A stretch of DNA of 64,000 nt from Rhyacophila brunnea (taxonomy: Eukaryota; Arthropoda; Insecta; Trichoptera; Rhyacophilidae). The translations under genes were made by a program, and so were the position numbers. Within the stretch, counting starts at the first letter, position 1; every line of letters starts with the position of its first letter. The stretch covers positions 496,001-560,000 of the forward strand of contig JAGYXB010001603.1 in NCBI GenBank assembly GCA_022495005.1, in the 5' to 3' direction. The notes under the pieces were generated by a model. That model was not told where the DNA came from, did not search any database, and was given only the letters and a program-made list of their open reading frames with translations. This document shows, piece by piece, positions 22,613 through 34,200 of the stretch.

Positions 22613-24660
22613 GATACAAGTAATAGTTTTGTTTTCTTGAGATTCATTTTTAAACCATAAGAATTACTGATCTCATTAACCTTTTCTACCAGTTTATGTA
22701 AACTCTTTAAACTATCAGCAATCAGCACAGTATCATCGGCATATCGTATATTGTTAATATGTTTCCCATTGACCAAAATACCCTCCAATTCACCTTGTAA
22801 GGCTTCCTTGAAAATAGCTTCCGAGTACATGTTAAATAGCAGAGGTGACAATATACACCCCTGTCTTACACTGCGACGAATTTTTACCTCTCCACTGATT
22901 TCGTTTTCGATCTTAATATTTGCTGTTTGATTCCAATATAAGTTAGCTATCAGTTGAATGTCTCTTGCATCGATGCCTTTCTCCTGTAAGAGTTCGAGAA
23001 GTTTAGGATGCCTAACAGTATCGAATGCTTTCTCGTAATCGATGAAACACTTATAAACATTAACATTAACATCTGGGCATCTTTGCACTATAACATTCAA
23101 GCTGAAAAGTGCTTCACGAGTGCTCAAATCACTTCTGAAGCCAAATTGTGTGTCATGTCTTCTTCGCATTTTCGAAAAATCCTATTATGGATGATTTTTA
23201 ATAAAACTTTTAACATGTGGCTCATCAAACTTATTATTCTAAGCTGCCTGCACTCCTTTGCATTCGCCTTTTTTGGTAGAGTGATGAATGTCGATTTCAA
23301 CCAATCATCGGAAGTTACGCCCGTTTCGTAAATTTTATTAAACAAATCAACGAGAATTTCTAGTTGATCTTCTTCTAATAATTTTATCATTTCATTGTAA
23401 ATATTATCAGGGCCGACAGCTCAACCATTTTTAGAATTTCGTGTTGCGTTTATTATTTATGCCCTATTTATGCATGGGGCTTGTTCACATTCATTAAAAG
23501 TACAGCCAATAGGTCCCCTATCATCATCAAACAGATTTTCAATACATGTCTTCCAACGAATCAGCTTCTTTTCTATATCTAATATAATACACCCATCTTC
23601 GTCTTTCAAGATAGTTGATGAGGTTCCTCTCGTAATTCCCAATGTTTCCTTTATCTTCTTGTGCATATTAAAGGAATCGTATTTTCGTTGGAGATTTTCA
23701 ATTTCTTTGCATGGTCGGACATCCATTCTTCTTTAGCTGTACGAATTTTACTTTTTATGGTATTATGAATTCTCCTATATTGAGTTTCATTTTTATTTTT
23801 CCATTTTCTTCTTTCGTCCATTAAAGACAGAATCTCATCTGTCATCCATTTTTGCTTCTTAGCTGTTCAATATTCTAATTGATTATTAGATATGGAGGAG
23901 ACACATCTTTTATCCTGTCCCACTTGTCTGTTATGTCAGAGGATGTAGTGACTGAAGTTTTTATTTGTTCTATTTCTGTGTTCAGTGCACTTTTCACTTG
24001 TTGTTTGACTTTGGGATCTTTCAGTTGATTAATGTCAACACGTTGGGTTGTGCGTGGTTCCCTCAGTAATCTTTTTAATCTAATTTTTACTGTAGCTATA
24101 ACAGGATTGTGGTCAGATGAGATGTTATTGCCATCATCTTGTGGGGATTTCCATGTATACAATCGCCTTGCTGGAAGTTTGAATAATGTGTTACCTACAA
24201 ACAACTATCATACTCTGTTACTGGCAAAAATGTAGTAATCTTTCTCCTAGGTCATTTCTTTGTCCTAGACCAAATTCTACCAATCTTTGCCTTGAAATCT
24301 CCTATAATCAGGTAACTTCATTATCTTCGTCGATTTTAGAATTTCATTTATCTGTTCATAGAATTCTTCTATAACATCGTCATCTTTGTCAACAAAGATG
24401 ACGATGTTATTATGACTATGGTTATGGGAATAAAAGCATTTTCGGTAAATACCATCAGCTTAGTTTCCGTAGATCGGTCTACTCTAAATTCATGCTGTTC
24501 ATTAAATTCATTATTACAAATTACTGAAGTTTTGGATAAATCAAACTGTGCATGTTCATCTCAAGAAATTTCGCTGGTGCACAGAGTTACCGGTATGTGG
24601 TTATCCACTGATACCTCTGTACCATTCTTATGAATAAGAATAACCTTTGACATCTTCTAC
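22613..24660 (-). pseudogene. LINE ORF2 remnant, endonuclease and reverse transcriptase
   Basis: Pieces in different frames. From 24650 to 24210 the endonuclease is riddled with stops. 24204-23875 is open (VGNTLFKLPARRLYTWKSP, SDHNPV). Linker pieces lie at 23845-23457. RT fingers lie at 23390-23170, and the RT palm with DYEKAFD and YADD at 23169-22613. A frameshift near 23165 separates the last two. The YADD box and most RT blocks are intact, so decay is recent enough for easy recognition, but the ORF cannot be read through. Confidence 0.9.
24371..24410. repeat. Perfect 19-bp palindrome in LINE remnant
   Basis: Arms ATAACATCGTCATCTTTGT at 24371-24389 and its exact reverse complement at 24392-24410, separated by CA. 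It lies in the endonuclease remnant and looks like a local inverted duplication of LINE sequence. Confidence 0.85.
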
Positions 24661-24740
24661 GTTTCTGGAAAGATACCTATCTCCTTGAATTTGTCTTATT
24701 TTTTGGTACAAATTTCAAAAATCATTACTGAAATTATTAC

Positions 24741-24833
24741 CTAAATGTGCTTGATGTGGCTCAGCAAGTTGAATCAGCGCTGAATCTTTCTTGTTATACA
24801 AAATCTTTACTCGTTGAACATCCCCGTATACTC
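24741..24833 (-). CDS. heph: PTBP exon: RRM3 core (RNP1 strand)
   Basis: A 93-nt exon. After two bases completing Gly it reads [21 protein letters not shown] and then LAEPHQAHL, the central strands and second helix of RRM3. The acceptor is tttcag; the donor is TTAG|gtaata, leaving G for the Ala codon completed by CT of the next exon (QAHLAM). The match to the family is almost continuous. A dead LINE lies in the following intron, about 80 bases downstream of the donor. Confidence 0.95.
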
Positions 24834-25904
24834 CTGAAATAATTAAAAGTAATTGTTTAAAAAGTTAAGATTATGCTTGAAGCGTTTCGGCTAATAATAT
24901 CTCTTTACTTACAAATGATAAACAGAGGGTTTTGATAATATTATGAAATGTAATAATGGTGAAGAGTATTTTGGAGTATAAAATTATTTTGAGTGAAAAT
25001 ATTTGCTGGATCACAATTTAAAAAAGCAAAACACCCAAATAATAAATTATAAACTAGTAATGTAAGCAGGGAGAAGAGAAAATATATATTGTCGGTCTCT
25101 AATATTCCAAGTTAAATGCAATACATAGAAAATACATAGAAGTCATGAATGACAACGACTAATAAAATAATGGAGTTTTTGAAAAAAAATATAAGTAGAT
25201 AAAATTTTTGTAGTTTTCTATAAATATAAGTCAATGTATTTTTTCAAACTTTTTCTTCTAACTTCTACATACTTATACTTTTTTTTATTACATTTTTTTG
25301 GAATATAATTTTAAATTATAAAATAATCTAGGTATTTATTTGACAATAACACAAACGAAAATAAAACAGAAAGAATTTTCAAGTTGATTAAATTAGGGAA
25401 ATGTTAAAAAAAACAGGCGGACATCAATTTGATAAACAAAAAACATCATAAGTAATGGAAGAAAAATATATATGTAGCGATTTTAAGACATAAAATTATT
25501 ATGGAATAGATTTGAAAAAGTAAGGATTTTTCAAAACGAATATAAATTTTATATTGTCAATATAATAATTAACACTACATCAGATTTATCAAAAAGCACA
25601 ACAGCCAACAATCGAATATCTTAAATACATTATAAAATATGTTTGAATAAAAGCCAATAATATTTGGCGATAAAATTGTTTAGATTTAAAATGTATTTAT
25701 TGTATGCTGCCATCAATAATAATTATACTGCCTTCAACAGGACGAGATGAAAAGGATGATATTCCATTTTTAAAATGGTAAAGTATAAAAAGGATAACTA
25801 TATTAAAAATAATGCATAGAAAATAGAAAGATATAATTCGTTTTTGTTTATCAAATTAGAAACAATTTAAATTTAATAATAAAAATGGTATTGTGCACAC
25901 GTAC
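24834..25904 (-). other. PTBP intron downstream of the microexon
   Basis: A 1.07-kb AT-rich intron between the 34-nt microexon and the RRM3 core exon. No repeats or other exons are seen. Confidence 0.7.
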
Positions 25905-25938
25905 CGAAAAGGGTAAAGAGAGCGTCAGGCGTGACCAT
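25905..25938 (-). CDS. heph: PTBP 34-nt microexon in RRM3
   Basis: Reads ATG GTC ACG CCT and on, giving MVTPDALFTLF plus the first base of a Gly codon, and forms the first helix of RRM3 between VSNLNEE and GVYGDVQ. The acceptor is ttttag, the donor G|gtacgt. At 34 nt it is not a multiple of three. If it is skipped, the upstream GAG joins the next exon in the wrong frame and a TAA follows after eight codons. It is too short to stand out as an ORF and was found by the missing RRM3 segment. The vertebrate PTBP1 exon at this position is also 34 nt and is skipped in an autoregulatory loop ending in nonsense-mediated decay; whether this insect exon is skipped is inference. Confidence 0.93.
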
Positions 25939-27285
25939 CTAAAACAACAGGAGAGATAGAGACAGCATTATATTTAGGTGTAAAGTAGTTTTTATTCAGT
26001 TTAATATTATGTAGCCAACTTCCAAACGATAGATACAATATTTTACTGATTGAAACAACATATCAGCGGGTCACATCAAGCAAGAATAGCTATTAGACAA
26101 GGGTTGTCAAAAGAATCACACTAAATAATACACTACAGGTCTTTCCAAAAACAATACAGCAATGAGGAAAGGAAAAAAATGTTTGAGCGCATTAAAATAA
26201 AAAAACATGATTTTTATTTGTTGCCAATTCTATTCTATAGAAGCACGCTTAAAAACCAAATTTATTCTTAGGTATGTTGACACAAAGAAAGATTTTTAAT
26301 ATAGCAGATATTAGATGAATTAATTTTGGATAAAGCGGTAGCAGCGGTAGCTGATCAAAAGGCTAATAACAACAACTAAAATAGCTGCTGACTGTTGAAT
26401 AACCTCAATATAATGTAATGGAATTGCTTAAAAACACTACCTATATTAAGTAGGTAGGCATCGAAAGTATTTTTGTTTAAAATGAATAACAGATAATAGG
26501 AATTAAATATTGTGTTAGTTTGAATTTGTAATTATCGGTACTTAAATATATTGTATTATTTTTGGATACCTGGGAATGTAGTCATTGAAAATTGAGGTGA
26601 TTAAAGAAAATTAAGGAACAGGTAATAAATAGTGAATGGCTTGGGTGACTGAAACCAACGATTATTCATTGAATACTTGAAATGTATTTGTACGAAATGA
26701 CAACCAAAAGCAAAGGAAAAACCACATCTAACAACATGTAAATAAATAAAATCGAAAATAGTGCAATTTTATTGAAATCAAAATCACAGCTTTGTTAGTC
26801 TATTCTTGGTTGATGTAACAGTTTTGAAAATGCAAGAATATTATTTAAAAACCAAAATATAGTATTTTTGACAAATCACAATACAAGGTGTTTGAAGTGA
26901 AATTTATATTGACTTGCTATCGAGTGATAATTCTATGAATTATAAAAGCGGACATAACAATGATTTAGTTTATATTTATACCTAAAATAAGAAAATAGAT
27001 TTTGCTTAAAATGCTAAGTAGATCGTGTCAGTTTAATAACCATTCATAAACAGCAAACTTTTAAAACAGACACACATTCGGTTCATTTCAGTTCCACTCA
27101 CATAATTATTTGTCGGCAATAATTTATTCATTACTGCAAAATACTATAACATCATAATTATTATAAAATTGGACGGAGATTTTACTTACCCTTCGAACTA
27201 GTATTTTAGATTGTCTCATAATAGGTAATTATTATTAGTGGTTATTAGATGTAGCGTAGTTAAAGTAATGAATGGACGAATATAC
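25939..27285 (-). other. PTBP intron upstream of the microexon
   Basis: A 1.35-kb AT-rich intron. Its 3' end carries the CU-rich tract listed separately. No repeats are seen. Confidence 0.7.
25951..25965 (-). promoter_or_regulatory. CU-rich tract upstream of the 34-nt microexon
   Basis: On the minus strand the intron reads CTGTCTCTATCTCTC from 12 nt before the microexon acceptor, followed by CTGTTGTTTTAG (one C shared). It holds two UCUCU-type pentamers, the known preference of PTB RRMs. It doubles as the polypyrimidine tract, so binding of PTB here would compete with U2AF. Function is inferred. Confidence 0.45.
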
Positions 27286-27500
27286 CTCTTCGTTGAGATT
27301 GGAGACGAGCAGCACGGTGGCGAGGGGCAGAGCCTGAGGAAGCGCTCTCAGTGAAGGGGCAGCTCCGCTGAGTGCCCCCTGAGCAAGAGCAAGGGCTCCG
27401 AATCCCGGAAGACCGGCAGCCATTCCCGCGTTCAGGTAGGGGCTAGCCCCCAGTCCTGCCCCCAGTCCGAGTCCAAACGGCGGAGCGAGAACACCAGGTC
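27286..27500 (-). CDS. heph: PTBP exon: Gly/Ala/Leu-rich linker and first strand of RRM3
   Basis: A 215-nt exon. About 60 residues of low-complexity linker (repeated GLG, GAG, ALA and AAG units, with single prolines) lead into ATVLLVSNLNEE, the RNP2 strand of RRM3. The acceptor is catag|GACC; the polypyrimidine run (eight T followed by CTCCC) lies just upstream, and this is the first AG after it. The donor after GAAGAG is gtatat. Start phase (completing Gly) and end phase (0) both agree with the neighbours. The reading frame is open upstream of the acceptor as well, but that part is intron. The linker is long and unusually rich in Gly, Ala and Leu; in other PTBs this region is flexible and poorly conserved. 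Confidence 0.92.
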
Positions 27501-28609
27501 CTATGATGCCAGCATAGCGGGAGAAAAAAAATCCACACTGTTTACTCAACATTAACACAATGGTCGCTAAAGTTATTTTAACACATTGACTGCTGACTAG
27601 ATAATTACCACATTTAAATAGCATCATTAATAATCCATTAAATCTTATGACAATAAACTATGGATAGAGATTGAATTTATATACAATAATACCTAATAAT
27701 GATAACGCTATTTTCTTTTTTTATAAAGTAGGTATTTTTTTGACAAAATAAGGCAGAGTTTATAAATTCCTACCTACGTAATTATCATAGTATAATCAAT
27801 ACAATCACATAAACGTTGAAACAATGGGGCAGGTAAAATCAAAATAAATAATTTATCCATTAACTGTTATTAACATTATTTAATGGGTGTGCACATCAAA
27901 AATTTCCATTTAATAGTGACGCTAAATGTCGCTGTAATTACATAACAATTAACGATAGTCTAAAAACCCTTGACATGATGTTATTATAAATTATTAAAAT
28001 AATCTATATATTATTAATTTCTATACTTTTTTTATTATTACATCGTATTTTATTATATTGGCACATGGTCTATATTTTTGGTATATTATTTTAAAATATG
28101 GACGTAATTGAATATATACTAATACTATAGTGTTTCTATCAATACGATAGGTTTGTAGATCTGCAAATACGTGAATTTCCATATTTTTATTCGTACCCAG
28201 TCATCCTCTATTCGACAAGGGTTCGAGATTGCCGTGGCACTTAACAGAATGCTTCTTTTCTTACTCACGTGAAATTCATAGAAAAAATAAAAGCGACTAA
28301 TCTGACTAAGAAAAAAGAATTCACATTTGACGTACATAATATGACGTCGTAGAATTAAAATAAAGTGCAACGGCTGGTTGAACTGCCTTGAGTAACTCTT
28401 CCTTTTCGGCAGGTACACATTTCAGTATTCTGTGAATCACATTCACAGATACATGAAAGGTAATCTAAATTCAAAAAACCAAGCAGGAAGAACTTTCCAG
28501 CGAAGCACACATGGCCAGCCAAGAATTGATTCGTGAGGTACCTATTTGAAACGTATACCTAATGCCTGGGGAGGTAACGGGTATTTAGAACAAGTGATGG
28601 GTTGCCTAC
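27501..28609 (-). other. PTBP intron between the two linker exons
   Basis: A 1.1-kb intron. A moderately GC-rich patch at 28180-28560 adjoins the exon at 28610; no additional PTBP exon is recognised there. Confidence 0.65.
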
Positions 28610-28832
28610 CCGCCAGACGTTCTCTGGTGAGGCCGGGTCTGGCAGCCAGCAGTAGACCGGGGAGGAGGTCTGCAGCAGCCAGCTGAAGATGGTCCCCATC
28701 TCCGCTCGGCAATGAGGGGTTGGTGTAGTCACGCGACTTATCATTGTTGTACTTTACGTTCAGCGACGACATCTTCGAGTAATCGATGCGCAGGGTGCAG
28801 CACCCATTGTATATATTCTGCCCGTCCAAAGC
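28610..28832 (-). CDS. heph: PTBP exon: end of RRM2 and start of RRM2-RRM3 linker
   Basis: A 223-nt exon. It starts in phase 0 with [20 protein letters not shown], the last strand of RRM2, followed by [16 protein letters not shown], a near-invariant segment of metazoan PTB proteins. The second half ([21 protein letters not shown] and on to RERLAG) is a leucine/alanine-rich linker that I do not recognise from other PTBs. The acceptor is ttacag; the donor is GCGG|gtaggc, leaving one base of a Gly codon that is completed by GA of the next exon. The exon is much more GC-rich than its surroundings. The reading frame stays open for a short way past the donor, so intron retention or a downstream donor cannot be excluded, but phase agreement supports this junction. 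Confidence 0.93.
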
Positions 28833-29670
28833 CTGTAAGGAAAATAGAACATACATATCGATAAGTTTTATATTTGTTGCTCACAAGTCAGTGACGAAAT
28901 CAATAAGAACTACGTTATATTGAAGATAGAAACGGACGACAGTATGTATAGCGTGTAGTGAGAATTTAAATTAAATATATAATTTTTATTGACAGTAGGT
29001 ATTGACTAGCGAAGGGGAAAACTATTTATTTTAATTTTAAAGAAGTCCTAAATATTATGTAGTTTTGACGTAAAACGTTTTACGTTTCGATGCACATACT
29101 GGATAATGAAATTCTAATCCATGATAATTATCTACTATTCCATATGATTTGGAATCGTACCGTACAGGAATTAATTTATGGTTGTTTATAAAACGACTAA
29201 ATTAATTATCGTTTTGACAATGTTATCTTCAGTGCAAAAGTATTTTATTTTGTTAAATAAAGCTTATTTCATTTAAATAGGAACATCAAAAAATCACAAT
29301 TTAACAAAAAAACAAAATTACAAAATACGTATCGCAAGAAAAAATATGAAATGATCAAAGCGATAAAAACACGAGCTCAAAATTATTTACGAAAGTTAGT
29401 CTATAATTAAACCTGTGCAACGTGTGTATCTAAAAAGCGTCTTCTTTTAAGTTAATACGTCGAGCAAACGCTGTTTCCAAAGCACCGAGTGTAGAATGGA
29501 TAGACAACGTAATAAAAGACAATATCACACAGAATAGCTTCCCGCGAGCAGCTAAAAAAAGCATCCCGGCGAGGGTGAATACACAAACATGGCAGATTTA
29601 TAATATAGCCTTAACGAAAAAAGCACCGTGATTATCGCACAGCGGGAATCGAGCAGTGTGGGGTATTCCT

Positions 29671-29697
29671 TATATATATATATATATATATATATAT
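29671..29697. repeat. (TA)n microsatellite
   Basis: 27 nt of uninterrupted TA. Confidence 0.95.
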
Positions 29698-29944
29698 TTA
29701 CTAAACGAGTGTACCTTTATTAATTGGAGGTAATATCATGGTAGCAGTACAAGAGAACCTTTTATCTTTTACGTAACATTTACACGATCATGATATAAAT
29801 ATTTGTATGAAAAAAAACCTATATTCAACGCAAGCGGAAAAGGAGATAATATACATGTAAATGCAGCGTTAATGCATTCAATTCATCTGTTTTTATATAC
29901 CTACTTAAAATGTTTATTTTTAGATACACCAATTTCACATATAT

Positions 29945-30180
29945 ATCATTATTATCACCATCAGCATTGGCCGACTTTAATACACTGCTGGATGAAGGTC
30001 TCCTTAGCTCCTAACACTCATCTCTATACCGAGCCCTCGCTCCCACCTACTTCCACCGAACATGATTGGTCAGTGAACTCAGCGGTTACCATTTGTCCAC
30101 CAAAACATCCGGGCGATTACCATTCTATCGGCATAGCGATCTTTGTCACATCGCGTACTCCTTCCTGTTTTCATTTTTAA
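29945..30180 (-). mobile_element. Degraded LINE 3' tail, second copy
   Basis: The plus strand reads ATCATTATTATCACCATCAG, then CACTGCTGGATGAAGGTCTC, and later CATCGCGTACTCCTTCCTG. This parallels the 5822-6150 tail (ATCATCATCATCAGC, CACTGCTTGGTGAAGG, CATCGCGTACTC) in the same orientation. It is more decayed than the first copy. Confidence 0.65.
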
Positions 30181-30384
30181 GCATTGATATATTTATTTTG
30201 TGGTCTTTCTGCGTTATATCAAATATATACCGTTCGATGCCAAGTTGCATAAATAATTATTACATTGATTTTTTTAAACTACATATTTATAAAAATAATA
30301 ATGATAACATTATCAATTATTTGCAGTTATTTTAATTAAGGTCACATTAAAAATAAGCAATGTAATCCATATATGAACCTACAC

Positions 30385-30768
30385 TTAAGGCTACACCTCA
30401 GTTGAGGCACGGTCTAAAAAGATCGTGGCTAGGCGATGCGCGGATTGCGGGTCACGGGTGCAAATGACGCATGCATAATAAAATATAATATGTCATATAA
30501 ATCCAACATGCGTCCATTTAATGTTCTGTTTATTGTTCTATAAGTAACAATAATAATATATTCATTGACATGTTATCTTTTTCAAGTAAATGGGTAACGT
30601 TTTTAGTCATCTTTACACGATTTAAGAATTAATACCCCAGTCGCCATCACGAAATAAATTGACGTGTTCCCAGCTCGACGTTCTCTCTCCGAATGCCAGC
30701 GAGTCCAACATTTCTTCGCGCCTATATAGTTGAAAATTATTTGCCGTTTCACTGATGTATCGTCTTAA
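30385..30768. mobile_element. TTAA-flanked MITE, copy A
   Basis: 384 bp between TTAA at 30385-30388 and TTAA at 30765-30768. The ends TTAAGGCTACACCTCAGT and (reverse complement) TTAAGACGATACATCAGT agree at 14 of 18 positions. TTAA targets are used by piggyBac-like and some other superfamilies. The whole body is shared, inverted, with 44672-45034. Confidence 0.8.
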
Positions 30769-31019
30769 GAGAGATTAAGGAAAAATAAACTTGTCAATTA
30801 ATAATAGATACGTCTGTCAAAGCTTATCAACACAAAAAATAAAGTAAATAGGGACAGAAGTTTGAAGCGGATGTATATTTAGAATATTTTATCTCAAAAT
30901 TTTGAGTTTATGTTTAAATTATTAACGACATCATATTCGATTTTAAGGATGAGCACTCTGCAAATGGTTATTTGATGTAAATTAGTGTTGACTTAGTAGT
31001 ATTTAAAAGAACTTCGGTA

Positions 31020-31250
31020 AGCAATATTTTGTTGGTGGGAGCTGTTTTCCTTCGTTTGAGCTTAACGTCTTCCATCAGTCAGAAGGCAAAGAAGCCCTTA
31101 CAGACACAAAACATCTCGAATTGGGTAGCTCCAAAGGCAAAATACAAATTCAGAAACATAAACACGGCTCGCGGATTCCTCCAGGCGATCAAAACACAAA
31201 ATAGAAGTGGGAACGAGAGGTAAAGCGGGCAGAGCGCCTTAGCCTCGTTG
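31020..31250. other. GC-richer island in intron, unrecognised
   Basis: A 64-codon plus-strand ORF (QKAKKPLQTQNISNWVAPK) runs through this island opposite to the gene. No domain is recognised and no flanking splice sites stand out. It may be a conserved noncoding element. Confidence 0.3.
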
Positions 31251-34200
31251 AGAATCTCTAGTAAACTTTACATTTACAGGGGTGTTTCAATGTAAATCGT
31301 CGAGATTGACATGTGAAAATGTTTCCATTATCGGGTTGGAAAACCTTAAATATAACGAAAAATTGAAGAATCAATTACCTAGTTACATTTTTAGCTATTA
31401 TGTGTTTCTAAGCGATTCTACTGAAGTTTCTCGAGTGATTGTCTATTAGTAGTGTCCAAGTAGAAAAATGCACGTTTGTTGTTGAACAGCGCGAAAATCT
31501 TCTTTTCAACATGCTAGATCAAGCATAAAGTTATACAAAATGCGTCACTTTCCCATTTGTCTGACAAGTGACAAGTACGCGTAACGAGTCTGTTTACATT
31601 ATAAGTATCACTGATGCATTATCATAATAGTGACACTATGTATGAACGATATTTTATTAATTGAGTCAGCATTTACTTGGTAGAATTCCATTTTACAAAA
31701 GATAAAATAAATTATATTTAATTCTACAGAATGTTTTAAAGTCATTATTAAGACTACTCGTGATAATGATATTACAACCGAAATAGCTATCGATTTAAAA
31801 ACATCATGTAGAATTTACAATAATTTATATTATAATTATGAACGGCATAATACGTTAATACATAGTCTATTATTTAAAAATTATGATATTTGTATAGTGA
31901 AAATGTTGACATTTGAATTTTAAACAATCAAAACAGGACTCGGTTACGTCAAATCATTCCCTTTATAAAATTAACAGTTCCAGCGACGCCTTCTCAGGAT
32001 ATGATGTGATAGTCGATACAAAAACGAAATGATTGCAATAACGCTGCCGTTGCAATATCTTTAATAGATAGATAGGTAGATAGTTTAAGTAGGTACGTCC
32101 AAACTAAGAAAAGCTTCTGGAGTTCTATCTTAATTGAAAAGAAATGCGGAAATACATAAACTCTCTCGGGATGCGCTACTTTCAATTGAAACACCCGTTG
32201 TATATTCTTAAAGAAGTGCCGCCGCGCAACATTTCGTACCTGAGAGCAAGTTGGTCGTGGATGTCAAAGGCTGGGGGGTTTCCTTCCCGATACGATAGGA
32301 CGAGGCAACAAGAAAAGTAAAAGTCTTTCGGGCAATCAACTAATGAGTCTTTTAAGTAATTAAAATGATACAATTAGTATATTAACGTCATTATAGATGG
32401 CACTGGGTGGGCGACACTCGGGGGATGTTGCGGCTTTTGATTAATTATTAAACACAGAGACCTTAATATACTTTGCGCAAATCGAAAATAGCGGGGTTGT
32501 TTGTGTGAAATAAAAGATACGATTGAGTTTCGACGAACGCTACGAATGAAAAAGGTCGAAATTTCTGTTTGACTTCTGTGTGTCTGTCTATTCAGAATTG
32601 ATATCGAACGAGTATATTTTGGCAGTAAACAGTCATAATAAATAATTGTACTTCATCGCAACAGACTCATTTATAAGCTTATTATTTACAAACCCGTATA
32701 TATTAGAAAATTTAAAGCATCATTTTGTTTGTTTTGTAACATAATATTATACAGAAATAAAGTTCATATTCATTTTCACAAAAATACACAATTAACAAAG
32801 GTTCTATTATTTCATGTATATTATGAATGTCCCTACATTTTTAACAGCTACCACAAAATGATATTACAAACTAATAATCACGTATTTGATAATAGTATAA
32901 TATTAATAAACACTTTGTTGTTAATAACAATATTTATATTAAAAAAGCTACTTGTGGAAAAAAATAACATTAAAGCTTCACGATATTGGCAATATCCATG
33001 CAGTTTGAAGCTTTCCGTTCCACTTGAAACGTTAGTGGTAGGTATTCTGTAATGCGCAGTATAATCTGTAACCATAGTATGGCAAACAACTGCCGCGCCG
33101 GGGATACTGAGTGCTTGGCAAATGTTATAATAAGTAGTGATACTGGCAGAGTATGATTATAGAGGAAACCTTCGATAAAATCACAATTTCACATTAATAT
33201 ACTTACTTTCAGTTGCGCAGACGCCGATAAAATAATAATATATATATTTTTAATATGTAACATAAAAATTTGTTATCTATATTAGGCATACTTAATCATC
33301 TGACCACGTAGAGCAACTAACACAGAGTACAGGTTATATTAACTGACAACATATTACGTAGCAATGACGTATTATGTATGAAAATTATTGAAACAGTGAT
33401 AAGGTTTCAATAAAATTATTTATTTTTATTATTTTATAAAATGGATTATCACTTGATATTCACCACGTATTGCAGAACATTATCTATATTTGGTGAATAC
33501 AAAGACGTGATACTTACCTCATTTTATAAATTATCATTAATTACTACTGACTAAATGCTGAAGCTCTTTGGTTGTAATATAAAAACAGTTTTAAAACTTT
33601 ATGTGGGATGTATGAGATTAGAAAGGTAAAAGTTTATATGCCAACAGATATATTTGCTCACCGAGTTGATAGGTATGATTCCGAACTGGAAATTCATTAA
33701 ATAAGATACATTACACTTCGTACCTACATATTACTATGTAGGTCATCGTCATAGATAAGTACCTACACATTTTGATATTTATTCCACCAATGTCGATGAA
33801 TACAAAAAATCACCAATATTATTCTAGATATTTTACATTCATAGAAATGTCGAAAATTTCTTTTTTACAAACTATAATAGAGACAAACTACTATGTAAAT
33901 AATACTATTTAACTGGAAGGGTGAATATTTGAAAATTATACGAAATAACTACGGTGCTGGCGGTAGAGAACGTCGACCATGGTTATGGTGGTGTCGGTAG
34001 GGGTGGAAAAGCGTTACGCGAACATTTCTCTTTCTCAAATATGAACAGAGCTAGCAATGACAAAACTCAAACAAGCTGATGCGGCAAAAACGACAGATGA
34101 CGTCAAACTAATTCGCGATTTATTAAAATAATAAGCACCGCGTGCGGGAAACTGTTTCAGCAGAATGGGGAGTTAAGCATAGTGAGATATCGAAATAAAT

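Larger units (their letters stand above)
21362..24660 (-). mobile_element. Dead APE-type non-LTR retrotransposon (LINE)
   Basis: Minus-strand order is endonuclease, reverse transcriptase, C-terminal region. Endonuclease remnants around 24350-24060 include a GDFKAKIG motif (usually GDFNAKIG) and SDHNPV. The RT part (about 23390-22613) has KCFIDYEKAFDTVRH, RQGCILSPLLFNMY and the catalytic IRYADD. After a nested insertion the C-terminal part (22010-21378) reads TNVEVVNRMGK, QYLRHIMRG and RRRISWLKNLRD. The coding part ends near 21378, and a GAA-rich tail follows on the minus strand. The family makes an endonuclease/RT that copies its own RNA into the genome. Several frameshifts and stops show that this copy is inactive. 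I cannot place the clade with confidence. Confidence 0.92.
20903..24740 (-). other. PTBP intron carrying a nested LINE/MITE insertion
   Basis: A 3.8-kb intron between the RRM3 exons at 24741 and 20902. Nearly all of it is the dead LINE and the MITE listed separately; only about 450 bases next to the 20902 acceptor and about 80 bases next to the 24741 donor are unique sequence. The LINE lies in the same orientation as the gene. Confidence 0.8.

Noticed and set aside
27235..27627. 130-codon minus-strand ORF taken as one exon
   Set aside because: Only 27286-27500 is exon. The ends run into intron past a GT donor and past the AG acceptor, and phases agree only with the shorter exon.
28542..28856. 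104-codon minus-strand ORF taken as a complete gene
   Set aside because: Its core is the PTBP exon 28610-28832; the flanks are intron read-through.
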